Part shown: one piece after another, positions 1 through 8,018 of the stretch
Layout: each line of letters starts with the position of its first letter
Position numbering within the stretch: position 1 is the stretch's first letter
DNA from: Nostoc sp. UHCC 0926
Lineage (GTDB): Bacteria > Cyanobacteriota > Cyanobacteriia > Cyanobacteriales > Nostocaceae
Reading direction: 5' to 3'
Length of the DNA: 64,000 nucleotides
Assembly: GCF_028623165.1 (NCBI RefSeq)
Contig: NZ_CP117772.1
Span: forward strand, 972,474-1,036,473
Translations under genes and position numbers: made by a program
Notes under the pieces: model-generated
The model's database searches: none
What the model was told of the DNA's origin: nothing
Seen by the model: the letters and a program-made list of their open reading frames with translations, nothing else

Positions 1-294
1 AATTATAATCCGTATGCCAAAAGTCATTGTATTCCAAGTGAGACGACTAGCTCATAGACTTAATTCTGGGTACAATATTGAGTTAAAAAACGTTATTAAA
101 TATAATGGTTTTAAAATTGGTAAATCATCTTGATGATAAACTCTGCAAGTTCATTAAGTAACTTCACGCTGTCGAATAACAAGTACAAGTTTGTAACTTT
201 TGCATGTTCTTTTCAGCCTAATATTTTTTGACTTGCGCCCCTACTATGGGATGTTTTTTTAACTGGAAGTCACTAAAATGTCTATCTAATATTG

Positions 295-612
295 TCAAGT
301 AGTTTCTTGATTTAATCTGTAATCTGATATTTTTTCTATAAAACTCAAAATTTCTTCTTCAAACTTATTCAAATACGCGCGTTTAAACTCTCCTAAGTCC
401 TTTAACACAGCATAGGCAGCTTCTTCAAAGCTTCTGTTGTCCCGTAGCCTGTTAATGCGATTGCTGGGCAGAATTTGTGTTTTATTGGTTGTCGAATTCT
501 CGAAGACATTAGCCGCCGCAATCAAGTAATGTAACTTTTGCCGACTATGACCAAATCTATCACAACAATACTCTTTAAAGGTTTTGTGAGTAAAACGGTA
601 GTGCGATCGCAA
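295..612 (-). CDS. Hypothetical protein, probable fragment of a plasmid-type protein
   Basis: A 105-residue reading frame of unknown function. Its first half (TFKEYCCDRFGHSRQKLHYLIAAA) reads like the start of a DNA-associated protein found on cyanobacterial plasmids, with a motif of the form 'Y-C-x-x-R-F-G-x-x-R-Q followed by YLIAAA', but I cannot name a family with certainty. The second half is charged and lacks recognisable motifs, and the total length seems short, so it may be a truncated gene. It lies next to the vnf neighbourhood but is separated from it by a permease on the other strand, and nothing links it to nitrogen fixation. The 294 bases before it hold no gene I can support. Confidence 0.4.
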   Translation of the reverse strand: MRSHYRFTHKTFKEYCCDRFGHSRQKLHYLIAAANVFENSTTNKTQILPSNRINRLRDNRSFEEAAYAVLKDLGEFKRAYLNKFEEEILSFIEKISDYRLNQETT

Positions 613-763
613 AGCTTCATCAACGGATTTATTGGACGCCGCCCGTTACGGAAATGATTACTTAAAATTGGTGTCATCTACTCATAGCGATCGGACAATA
701 AGTTGCGCTCATTTTTCCATTGATGGATGATAAGCAGTATCAGCAAATAAACTACCCTTAGAT

Positions 764-2230
764 ATGACACCTGCTACAAATTCTTCGAGCGAACCCCCAA
801 AGCTGCAACGCAATACGCTGCAATTGCGCCATGCAGTCGTTATGGCAGTCGCTGCGATGTCTCCGGTGGGAGCCATCTTTTTTAATACCATTCCCCAAGC
901 GGGACTTGTCGGTGCAGCGATGCCATTGTGCTACATCATTGGTTTTGGGGTGGCTCTGCTAGTTGCTGATCAAATTAGCATACTTGCAGCCGAGTTCCCA
1001 GCGAGTGGCTCGTTGTATACCTTTGTGACTCAAGGATTAGGAGTACGCTGGGGCTTTCTCGCTGGCTGGTTGAGTTTAATTTCCTTTGGTGCGGCTATTG
1101 CCTTTGTCTTTCTAGTAATGAGTGCGAATTTTCAAGAACTGTTGCTGCACTGGTTTGGCGTACACCTAAACTGGATATTATGGTATTGCTTGTTCGCTTT
1201 GATCGTCGGGGCAGTGTGTTATCGCGGCATTCGCTTCTCGCTGCAATTAGATCTGACACTATTGATGTTTGAACTCGGCGTTTGTCTATTGCTTGCGCTC
1301 ATCGTGTTTATCCAAGCTGGCAAAACCGGACAATTGACACTATTACCCTTCACGCTGACGGGGCTACCACAGCATAGCAACCTGTTTGTGGGTGTGATTT
1401 TGTCCATCCTCAGTTTCGTCGGGTTTGAATCTGCAACTACGTTGGGTGAAGAAGTTCAAAACCCCCGAAAGTCAATTCCGAAAGCGACGGTGATCACCCT
1501 AGTTTTAGTCGGCGTGTTCTATGTGCTGATGTCATATGTGGCAACGCTGGGATATGGTATCCATAATATGGCAGCCTTTGCCCAAGATGCTGCCCCTTTC
1601 GATACGATCGCCCGTCACGTTTGGGGAAATGGGTTTGCCTTATTGATTGATTTTGCGGGAATTATGGCAGGATATGCCTGCGCCGTTGCCTTTCTCAATG
1701 GTGCTGCTCGGATTGTCTATGCCATCAGTCGAGAAGAACTGTTTCCCCGTTGGTTGGCGCACATTCATCCCACCTATCGGACACCGACAAATGCCATTTT
1801 CGGGTTGAGTGGCAGTTCTGCGTTTGTAGGGCTGGGGTTGGGAATGCTGTGGACACCGATTCAAGCCTTTGCCTTTCTGGGAACAGTCATAACGCTGGCT
1901 GCCCTAGCGATCTATGGATTGACTAGTTTAGCGTGTTTTCGATATTTTTCGACAAAACGCCGCACTCAGTTGCAGCAAAACTCTACAAATCGCTTTGGTT
2001 GGGTGCGTTATGTTCTGCTACCTTGGCTCTCGATAATCACGATTAGTAGTGTCCTAGTTGGCAACCTTTATCCCCCTCCACCAGCACCGCTTAACTTAGC
2101 ACCAATTGTCGTCTTGATTTGGCTATTGCTGGGCATCGGAGTGTTAAAGTTGCTGCAAATTCACAAACCCGAAGCTATTCGTCACGCAGGTAGACTATTT
2201 GTCGTTGATGAAACTGAAACCCTCAGTTAG
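764..2230 (+). CDS. APC-superfamily amino acid/polyamine permease
   Basis: A 488-residue polytopic inner-membrane transporter. About twelve hydrophobic segments are visible from residue 25 to 475. The family motif G-F-E-S-A-T-T-L-G-E-E-V-Q-N-P-R-K-S-I-P-K-A lies near residues 220-241, between transmembrane segments 6 and 7, and is diagnostic for APC-type amino acid or amine permeases that use an ion gradient. Substrate cannot be read from sequence; amino acids or polyamines are likely. The gene stands alone, with convergent orientation to the nitrogenase-like gene that ends at 2402, so it is not part of the vnf operon. No good Shine-Dalgarno sequence precedes the ATG, but the first hydrophobic segment starts soon after, which supports this start. 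Confidence 0.85.
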   Translation: MTPATNSSSEPPKLQRNTLQLRHAVVMAVAAMSPVGAIFFNTIPQAGLVGAAMPLCYIIGFGVALLVADQISILAAEFPASGSLYTFVTQGLGVRWGFLAGWLSLISFGAAIAFVFLVMSANFQELLLHWFGVHLNWILWYCLFALIVGAVCYRGIRFSLQLDLTLLMFELGVCLLLALIVFIQAGKTGQLTLLPFTLTGLPQHSNLFVGVILSILSFVGFESATTLGEEVQNPRKSIPKATVITLVLVGVFYVLMSYVATLGYGIHNMAAFAQDAAPFDTIARHVWGNGFALLIDFAGIMAGYACAVAFLNGAARIVYAISREELFPRWLAHIHPTYRTPTNAIFGLSGSSAFVGLGLGMLWTPIQAFAFLGTVITLAALAIYGLTSLACFRYFSTKRRTQLQQNSTNRFGWVRYVLLPWLSIITISSVLVGNLYPPPPAPLNLAPIVVLIWLLLGIGVLKLLQIHKPEAIRHAGRLFVVDETETLS

Positions 2231-2251
2231 AACAATGTAGTACAGCCCCTT

Positions 2252-2310
2252 AATAGGAAGTAGGGACTTAGCCGCATGAATCAACTTTTTGTCAGTGCGT
2301 AAGTCCTATA
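2252..2310. repeat. Remnant of a small inverted-repeat element (TAGGACTTACGCA family)
   Basis: GTGCGTAAGTCCTA at about 2297-2310 is the terminal repeat of the small element seen complete at 21536-21669. A degenerate partner (TAGGGACTTAGC) lies about 50 bases to the left. This looks like a decayed or very short copy of the same MITE-like repeat, sitting between the convergent genes at 2230 and 2402. Confidence 0.5.
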
Positions 2311-2401
2311 TTTTTAACCTTTATCTGTTGGGGAAGACAGTAAGAGCAGATACTAGAAAAAAAAAGGCTTAACCCAAGCATATTGAGCTATATTTGTTTC
2401 T

Positions 2402-3745
2402 CTATGTCCAATTAATCTCTTTAGAACGAAAAGCTCTATCCCAATCGTTAGCAATCACTTCCATGATATTGATCATGCCTTCATAGCCAAAATATGGCTT
2501 GTCAACATAAGTTTCTCTATTAGTGGGGCTAAATACATCAAAAGCAATTTTGATTCCCAATTCCTCTGCCATGTATTTTTCCCATGCCGAGCCAATCACA
2601 GCATCAACATCAAACTCTTCTAAGGTCTGTTTTACTTGATAGCCATCTGCCGAAAATATTACGCGGGAAGTAAGACCGAGGCTATGCAGTTCTCGCTCCA
2701 AAATTGAACGAGAATCAGGCATCGCCGAGCGAAATAATAAAACTTCTGGAATCATCTCCAATTCTTCAAAGAGCATTCTGACTAGTCCAATGCCAAGCGT
2801 CCCATCCGCAGATATGGCAATTCTACAGTTACGATATCGGGGAATAATCATCAATGCTCGTTTGCGAAGTATATCTACGACCATTTCTTCCCCTTGTTTG
2901 ATAATTGGCTTCACTTTTTCATCTATCTTGAAATGTGCCGCCAATGCCTTCAACCACCGATTAGTGTTGTTTACACCTATTGGTAAAGGTATATCATCAA
3001 GGATTAAAGGGATGTCATGGGTCTGTTGCATTTTCCGAGCAAACTTATACCCAACATCATGACTGAGAACAATATTGGCGGTTGCTTCACCAGCTTGCTC
3101 TAGTTCTTCAAAAGAGGTATTATGAGAAAATACCGTCTGCACTTTAATTCTTAAAGACTTTAACGTCTGCGTTACCCAATGCAAATCAGCCCACCAAGTA
3201 GGATTCAGATTTGCCTGTGGTGCAATGATATTTACAATCTTTGGCTTCCTGCCCCTTCTCTTGGTCTGCCTTTTTTTGATAAAAGGAAGTAAAGCCTCTA
3301 AACCCATCTCCAAGCCATCGTAAGCATTGCCCCGAAACCCACCAGCCATTAAAGGAACGAGTTTGGCTTTGATATCTGGCTGAAGCTGGTTGCACAATCC
3401 CGCAATATCTTCACCAATGATGTCTGCCGCGCAAGTCCCAACGACAAACATCACCTTAGAATCAAAAGATTGATCCGCCTCTTTAATCATCCCTTTGAGT
3501 TTCTCAGACGCTCCCATCACAATGTCTGACTCAAAAAGGCGAGTACAACCTACTTTCCGCTTGGTGAAATCAACCTCATGAGCATCATACCCAGCTGCGA
3601 CAGTGGACGCGCAACCCTGTGGAGACTGAATCACAATACTTACATCTTTAATACCAGCAACTGTAGTTGCAATACCTTCAAGGGCACAGCCAACTACTGG
3701 GTCTTTACTATGGTTACAATTATCAAAAGTCGTTTCAGCAGACAT
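2402..3745 (-). CDS. Nitrogenase component-1-type protein, beta-like (vnfN position)
   Basis: A 447-residue member of the NifD/K/E/N superfamily, last gene of the minus-strand vnf cluster, preceded by a strong AGGAGG ribosome site. By position it would be vnfN. It lacks the usual NifN start signature (S-x-N-P-L-K-x-S-Q-P-x-G-A and H-G-S-Q-G-C). It keeps three cysteines, C20 (VVGCALEG), C45 (SPQGCAST) and C105 (VVGTCAAD), at almost the same positions as VnfK in this window (20, 45, 104). NifN proteins normally keep only the middle one. This suggests a beta subunit of a NifDK-like pair that could hold a P-cluster-type or similar iron-sulfur cluster, together with the 4322-5854 product. A role as a divergent VnfN is the main alternative. 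It is separated from the upstream gene by a repeat-filled gap of about 575 bases. Confidence 0.8.
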   Translation of the reverse strand: MSAETTFDNCNHSKDPVVGCALEGIATTVAGIKDVSIVIQSPQGCASTVAAGYDAHEVDFTKRKVGCTRLFESDIVMGASEKLKGMIKEADQSFDSKVMFVVGTCAADIIGEDIAGLCNQLQPDIKAKLVPLMAGGFRGNAYDGLEMGLEALLPFIKKRQTKRRGRKPKIVNIIAPQANLNPTWWADLHWVTQTLKSLRIKVQTVFSHNTSFEELEQAGEATANIVLSHDVGYKFARKMQQTHDIPLILDDIPLPIGVNNTNRWLKALAAHFKIDEKVKPIIKQGEEMVVDILRKRALMIIPRYRNCRIAISADGTLGIGLVRMLFEELEMIPEVLLFRSAMPDSRSILERELHSLGLTSRVIFSADGYQVKQTLEEFDVDAVIGSAWEKYMAEELGIKIAFDVFSPTNRETYVDKPYFGYEGMINIMEVIANDWDRAFRSKEINWT

Positions 3746-3789
3746 TTTTCCTCCTGTTTCTCTAAAGTTTGACTATGGTAAAGGCGTTT

Positions 3790-4092
3790 CACGCAATCTG
3801 TAGCGACTTCTGCTTTGGCGTTTCTATGTTTCGTGCAGCCTGTAATAGCTTCCGTCTTCCTTGTAAGAGCTTCCGCCTCGACATTTCCGTGTTTCGCGCA
3901 GCCTGTAATAGCTTCCGTCTTCCTTGTAAGAGCTTCCGCCTCGACATTTCCGTGTTTTGCGCAGCCTGTAACAGCTTCTGCCAAGACGTTTCCGTATTTT
4001 GCGCAGCCTGTAACAGCTTCTGCCTTCCCTGTAGCAACTTCTGCCAAGACGTTTCCGTGTTTCGCGCAGCTTGTAACGGTTTCTGCCTTGAC
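3790..4092. repeat. Tandem repeat tract with a 21-base period
   Basis: About 300 bases of imperfect direct repeats. Units of 63 bases (for example starting at 3841, 3904 and 4009) and one of 42 bases (3967-4008) share GTAAYAGCTTC and TTTCGCGCAGCC. Unit lengths are multiples of 21, so all reading frames stay open on both strands and give 7- or 21-residue peptide repeats. The tract lies just upstream of the 3745 start codon. I treat it as a non-coding repeat, since no frame has a ribosome site and a recognisable domain. Confidence 0.75.
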
Positions 4093-4126
4093 ATTTTTGG
4101 CTTAAGCCTTGTCCGTATCAGTCTAC

Positions 4127-4264
4127 GTAGGTTGGGGAGCCACTGCGTTGGGGAGGCTAGTGCGTTGGGCGGGTCTGCCGACTTGAAGCAAGTGGCGTTT
4201 GAGGAACAAAACCCAACATTTCCGAAGAGTTTGTTGGGTAACACTAAAGTTCTACCCAACCTAC
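4127..4264. repeat. MITE-like element with GTAGGTTGGG terminal repeats
   Basis: GTAGGTTGGG at 4127-4136 is inverted as CCCAACCTAC at 4255-4264. The inside carries further GTTGGG and CCCAAC boxes, including the 'GGAACAAAACCCAACATTT' pattern common in Nostoc intergenic repeats. It is about 138 bases, has no coding capacity, and sits in the gap between the two nitrogenase-like genes. Confidence 0.65.
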
Positions 4265-4321
4265 AATTTTCTGCGTGAGACAAATCCATACTTTATATTC
4301 AGCAAAGTCACATTTCATTTA

Positions 4322-5854
4322 TTACTCGTTCATACATTTTCCCCGTCTCTTCTCTGCATATACGGTACAATCAGGCATGTCTTGAGCTAATTTTCCGCTT
4401 AGTGATTGAGTAGATGCTAACCCGGAATTTTTAGGGAATACCATTTGCTTGGTTAAAGCACTCCGAGGTCTAAAGCCATATTGGAGTGCCGTTTTAATAC
4501 ACCTTGCGACCTTTAAGGCTCCGCGATAGCCAAATCTGGGACGATTTAAGATAGCATTTAAATCGACGACAGGAATATGGGGGAAACTCAAGGAAGAACC
4601 AAAATAAACTACCGATTCTGCATCAAGACCACCAATGAAATCCAGTAATTCATCTTCCGTTTGTTTCATGGACTCGTACTTGCCAAAGGCCAGCGTCCCT
4701 TTCGTAATCAATATTTCCGGGTCTAACCCTGTTTCCAACAGGTAGTCTACACTGGTTTCTCGTGCTTCTGTACTCCAGGGATGGAAGTTATAGATTACTA
4801 CACGCATCCCAAAATCACGATCCAACATGTGAGCAAGGGATAAGCACTTGATAGCATCATGTCCTTCGATAATCGCTAACTTCCCTTCTATATAACCCTT
4901 AGCTGCTTCAAATTCAGTCTTGATTGCGGCATATTCCTTTTCCATTAGGGCAGCTGCTTGTTCTTCCATGCCTAAATATTTTGCCGCCCCTTCGAGCCAT
5001 TTTTCTGTAGCGGTAATTCCATAGGGAAGGATGGTAGAGTTTAGCGGAGTGCCGAACTTGTCTGACATGGCTTTACCGATGGTATAGCCAAGATCCAAAC
5101 ATAAAGTACAATTGACTGCCGCACTCGGTGCTTGCTTTAGTTCTTCTAAAGTACAGTCACCAGCGATGACGCTGTGAACTCGTGCCCCCATTCCTTCTAT
5201 CAATCGCACCAGTTCTTTAACATCAGTTTCGACTTCTGTTCTTTCAGGGCCCATCTTTGCGCCCACAATATTGACAGCATCGGCTAGTTGTGCCTTCCGC
5301 TCTGGAGTTGGCGGCTCCATAAAGTCTACGATTTGCCGAAATACGATATCAAATCCACTGCGATATTCCCCGGCAAATCCTTCACAATGTATCGTCATGA
5401 TCTCAGACTTGATTTCGCCACGCGCCTTATTCACGACGTCATCAACACAGTCCCCAATAATACCAGACGCACAACTAGTGGCAACAACGATCGCATCTGG
5501 ATGGTATTTTTCATCTACTTCTCGAATTGCGCCTGCTAATTCTTTTTCTCCACCAAAAATTACCGCCTTCTCACTCATGTTCGTAGTTACCACAGGTTCA
5601 TAAGGTGAACCACTATTGCGGCTATTGGTCAGCTTGTATGCCCGCTTTACACCATAGGCACAGCCACTCGGCCCGTGAGAAATGACGATCGCATTTTTAA
5701 TCCCACTTAAAATCTTCGTTGCAGTCCAAAATTTACAGGGACGGGTATGACTACCTTGTAAAGTGGTCTTAATCTTACCCTCTTTTGCCAAGCGATACAG
5801 TTCGCTTAAATTTCCGTAAAATACGACATTCTTATCTATACTTGTTGCAGTCAT
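4322..5854 (-). CDS. Nitrogenase component-1-type protein, alpha-like (vnfE position)
   Basis: A 510-residue NifD/NifE-class protein. An in-frame GTG lies two codons upstream, but GGAGAG is well placed for the ATG at 5854. Cysteines C40 (TRPCKF), C65 (HGPSGC) and C128 (ATSCASG) match the three cluster cysteines of alpha-type subunits, and C249/C252 (NCTLC) lie where the cofactor cysteine is expected. The histidine that binds the cofactor in catalytic alpha subunits is not evident: the equivalent stretch reads LNRPRFGYRGALKVA. About 45 extra residues follow at the C terminus. By position it is vnfE, yet the 22409-23800 product is far closer to classical NifE/VnfE, so this protein with its 2402-3745 partner may be a divergent EN scaffold or a separate NifDK-like reductase. 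It is 230 bases downstream of vnfK and probably cotranscribed. Confidence 0.8.
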   Translation of the reverse strand: MTATSIDKNVVFYGNLSELYRLAKEGKIKTTLQGSHTRPCKFWTATKILSGIKNAIVISHGPSGCAYGVKRAYKLTNSRNSGSPYEPVVTTNMSEKAVIFGGEKELAGAIREVDEKYHPDAIVVATSCASGIIGDCVDDVVNKARGEIKSEIMTIHCEGFAGEYRSGFDIVFRQIVDFMEPPTPERKAQLADAVNIVGAKMGPERTEVETDVKELVRLIEGMGARVHSVIAGDCTLEELKQAPSAAVNCTLCLDLGYTIGKAMSDKFGTPLNSTILPYGITATEKWLEGAAKYLGMEEQAAALMEKEYAAIKTEFEAAKGYIEGKLAIIEGHDAIKCLSLAHMLDRDFGMRVVIYNFHPWSTEARETSVDYLLETGLDPEILITKGTLAFGKYESMKQTEDELLDFIGGLDAESVVYFGSSLSFPHIPVVDLNAILNRPRFGYRGALKVARCIKTALQYGFRPRSALTKQMVFPKNSGLASTQSLSGKLAQDMPDCTVYAEKRRGKCMNE

Positions 5855-5902
5855 GATCACTCTCCAGTCTTTCTATAGCTTCTGTCTTCAGTACCCTGTG
5901 AT

Positions 5903-5969
5903 TTGTAAACCAGGCTACTAAGCCGCCCTCTGATACTAATCAGTTAAACGGGTGCTGCCTGGTTTACAA
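5903..5969. other. 13-bp inverted repeat in the vnfK-downstream spacer
   Basis: TTGTAAACCAGGC (5903-5915) is repeated inverted as GCCTGGTTTACAA (5957-5969), giving a 13-bp perfect stem with a 41-base loop in the transcript between vnfK and the next gene. No U-tract follows on the minus strand, so it is not an ordinary terminator. It could act as an mRNA processing or stabilising hairpin that sets the ratio of vnfDGK to downstream message, or be a small repeat insertion. Confidence 0.6.
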
Positions 5970-6087
5970 TTGACATAGGATTGCTAAGTATCGTAAAAAT
6001 TCTGATGGAAATACCATCTAATCAGTTGGGGGTGGATGACATAAAGATCACTGCGGATAGATGCCATCCCCCATATACATCAGCTTT

Positions 6088-7473
6088 CTACCAAACGTTT
6101 AAGATCCACTCACGTTCGAGCTTGTTCTCCATATCTGCAAACATGGTGTTAGCAATGGTGTCTGCTAGCCATTCTGCTCCTTTATAGCCAATAATGGGGT
6201 ATTTCCACAGACCTGCCCGGTCAAAACTGGGGAAGCCAACCCGAACCATTGGAATCTTGTGATCGATAGAAATATATCGACCCTTGGAATGACCTAGAAT
6301 CAAGTCGATTTCCAGGGATTTATCTTTAATGCGGCGCTCCAATTCCCAAAGGTCTGCATTCCAGATGACTTCGATATCACAGGCTGCTTGCTTCTCCAAC
6401 TGGGCAATTCTTGGGTCTTTGGTGCATGCTCTGTTGTCATCTCCCAACAACATCAGCACTGGCTCTAACTCACATTCCAAGCAGAACTCTGCTAGGCCAA
6501 TTACCAGATCGGGATCTCCGTAAATAGCTACCTTCTTGTTGGCGAAGAACATGTGGGCGAGGTCTGCGATCGCATCGATAGCCTTTCCACGTTCTCTGAC
6601 TAAAGATTCTGGTATTGCTTTCCCAGTCAGTTTCTGGATATTTTGCAGCCAGACGTCAGTGTTTTTGATGCCAATCGGGGTTGGGCCAATAATTGCCGGA
6701 ACCTTAAACTTCTCTTGTAAGAATTCAGCTGAGCTGCCTCCTTCATATTTGCATAAGGCAATAGTTCCCAACGCATTAGCAGAATCAGCAATTTCTTCAA
6801 TGGTTGAATTCCCAAAGGCAAAACTTGTCTTATCGGGCATCGTGGGCGCATCGAAGGATTCTGTATCCACTAAGATGTTTGCTGGAACATCCATATCTTT
6901 TAAGATGCGCTTGATTTCCGTGACATCTCCAGGGTTAAGCCACCCAGTAATGAGGTTCAACTTGCCAGTTGGTTCGCCTTTTTTTGCCAGGGTAGAAATG
7001 ATTGCATGTATGCCGACATTATAGCCACTAACCTGGCTACCTTTGTAACTGGGGGTATGCACGGGAACAAGGACAATCTTGCGATCGGGATAGGCCTGCT
7101 TTAACTGGCCGTTGAGCTTGTTAATGGTTCCTTCGATATCATCCCCAATCGTCTCAGTTGAACAAGTCGTAATAATTGGGATAATCCGTAAATCGGGATA
7201 TCGTGCTACTAAAGTGTGTACGGCTTCCTCAATGCGTGGCTGTCCTCCAAGGACGGCGCTATTTTCATGGAGTGAAGAAGAAGCAATGTCAAAATTTTCC
7301 TTCAAATGCTGGGCAAACAGCAGACGAACGAACATACTACACCCCTGTCCTCCATGCACCAGGGGAATACAATCTTTTATTCCGATTGCAGCGTACTCAG
7401 CCCCAGCAGGCTGACAGGTAAATATAGGATTGATTATTCCCTTGCGTTCTTTTTGTTTTACGACTAAAGACAT
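6088..7473 (-). CDS. vnfK: V-nitrogenase VFe protein beta chain, VnfK
   Basis: A 461-residue beta subunit of the vanadium nitrogenase, which with VnfD and VnfG forms the VFe protein reducing N2 with electrons from VnfH. C20 (FTCQPAGAEYAAIG), C45 (HGGQGC) and C104 (ITTCSTETIGDD) are the beta-side P-cluster ligands, with the short spacing seen in Vnf/Anf-type beta chains that lack the long NifK N terminus. The segment around residues 38-48 (PLVHGGQGC) is classic. A ribosome site (TAGGAG) precedes the ATG. It follows vnfDG on the same strand after a repeat-rich spacer of about 545 bases, and is expected to be on the same transcript. Expression should be confined to molybdenum-starved heterocysts, by analogy with A. 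variabilis. Confidence 0.95.
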   Translation of the reverse strand: MSLVVKQKERKGIINPIFTCQPAGAEYAAIGIKDCIPLVHGGQGCSMFVRLLFAQHLKENFDIASSSLHENSAVLGGQPRIEEAVHTLVARYPDLRIIPIITTCSTETIGDDIEGTINKLNGQLKQAYPDRKIVLVPVHTPSYKGSQVSGYNVGIHAIISTLAKKGEPTGKLNLITGWLNPGDVTEIKRILKDMDVPANILVDTESFDAPTMPDKTSFAFGNSTIEEIADSANALGTIALCKYEGGSSAEFLQEKFKVPAIIGPTPIGIKNTDVWLQNIQKLTGKAIPESLVRERGKAIDAIADLAHMFFANKKVAIYGDPDLVIGLAEFCLECELEPVLMLLGDDNRACTKDPRIAQLEKQAACDIEVIWNADLWELERRIKDKSLEIDLILGHSKGRYISIDHKIPMVRVGFPSFDRAGLWKYPIIGYKGAEWLADTIANTMFADMENKLEREWILNVW

Positions 7474-8018
7474 CCTATTGACTCCTAGATAGTGAGAAAC
7501 TCGTGATTGTATTTGTTTGATGTTGTTGAAAGAAAGAATGAATTGTCATCCTGTTCTGTAGCAGGTGCGTCAGGGCATAGATAACGGAGTAGAGTGTCTG
7601 TATGAAGGTGTTTTCGTACCTTTAGGTCGAAGTAAGCGATGCGTAGCATCGACTACACCAGAAGGATAGAATTGAATTTCTGAAAAGCCTTGAAAACTAA
7701 ACGAGATGCTACGCAAACACTTTGCTACTTTTGGGGAACGGATGAAGGCGATCGCTTCTCCTCTTGGGGAGAAGCGAAAAGCGATCCAACCCTACATGAA
7801 GACTTCTCTACCAGAAGCTACGCCAACACGAACAGAATGACAAAACTCTATTTCCTACTCTAATTCAGCAACACTGTTCGTTTGGTGAGGCAGTCTAGGT
7901 CTTCTCCCAAGGGGAGAGGCTAGCGCCAAGGGGTTTCCCGCAAGAGGAACTGCTGTTAGCGTCAGCATTAACAACGCAGGAGCGTCACCCAGAGGGTTGA
8001 ACTACCGATCTAATTGCT
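7474..8018. repeat. Repeat-filled spacer between vnfDG and vnfK, no gene
   Basis: I see no coding region here. The spacer contains several Nostoc-type short repeats: GCGATCGC at about 7768, an inverted pair around CTCCTCTTGGGGAGAAGC, a copy of TAAGCGATGCGTAGCATCGACTAC, and a TCTCCCAAGGGGAGAGGC hairpin at about 7904-7921. A spacer this long inside a nitrogenase structural operon is unusual and could affect the vnfDG to vnfK expression ratio. Confidence 0.6.

Noticed and set aside
3694..4289. Overlapping frames on both strands in the repeat tract upstream of 3745
   Set aside because: All arise from 21-base periodicity; none has both a ribosome site and a recognisable domain. Recorded as a repeat and as a finding only.
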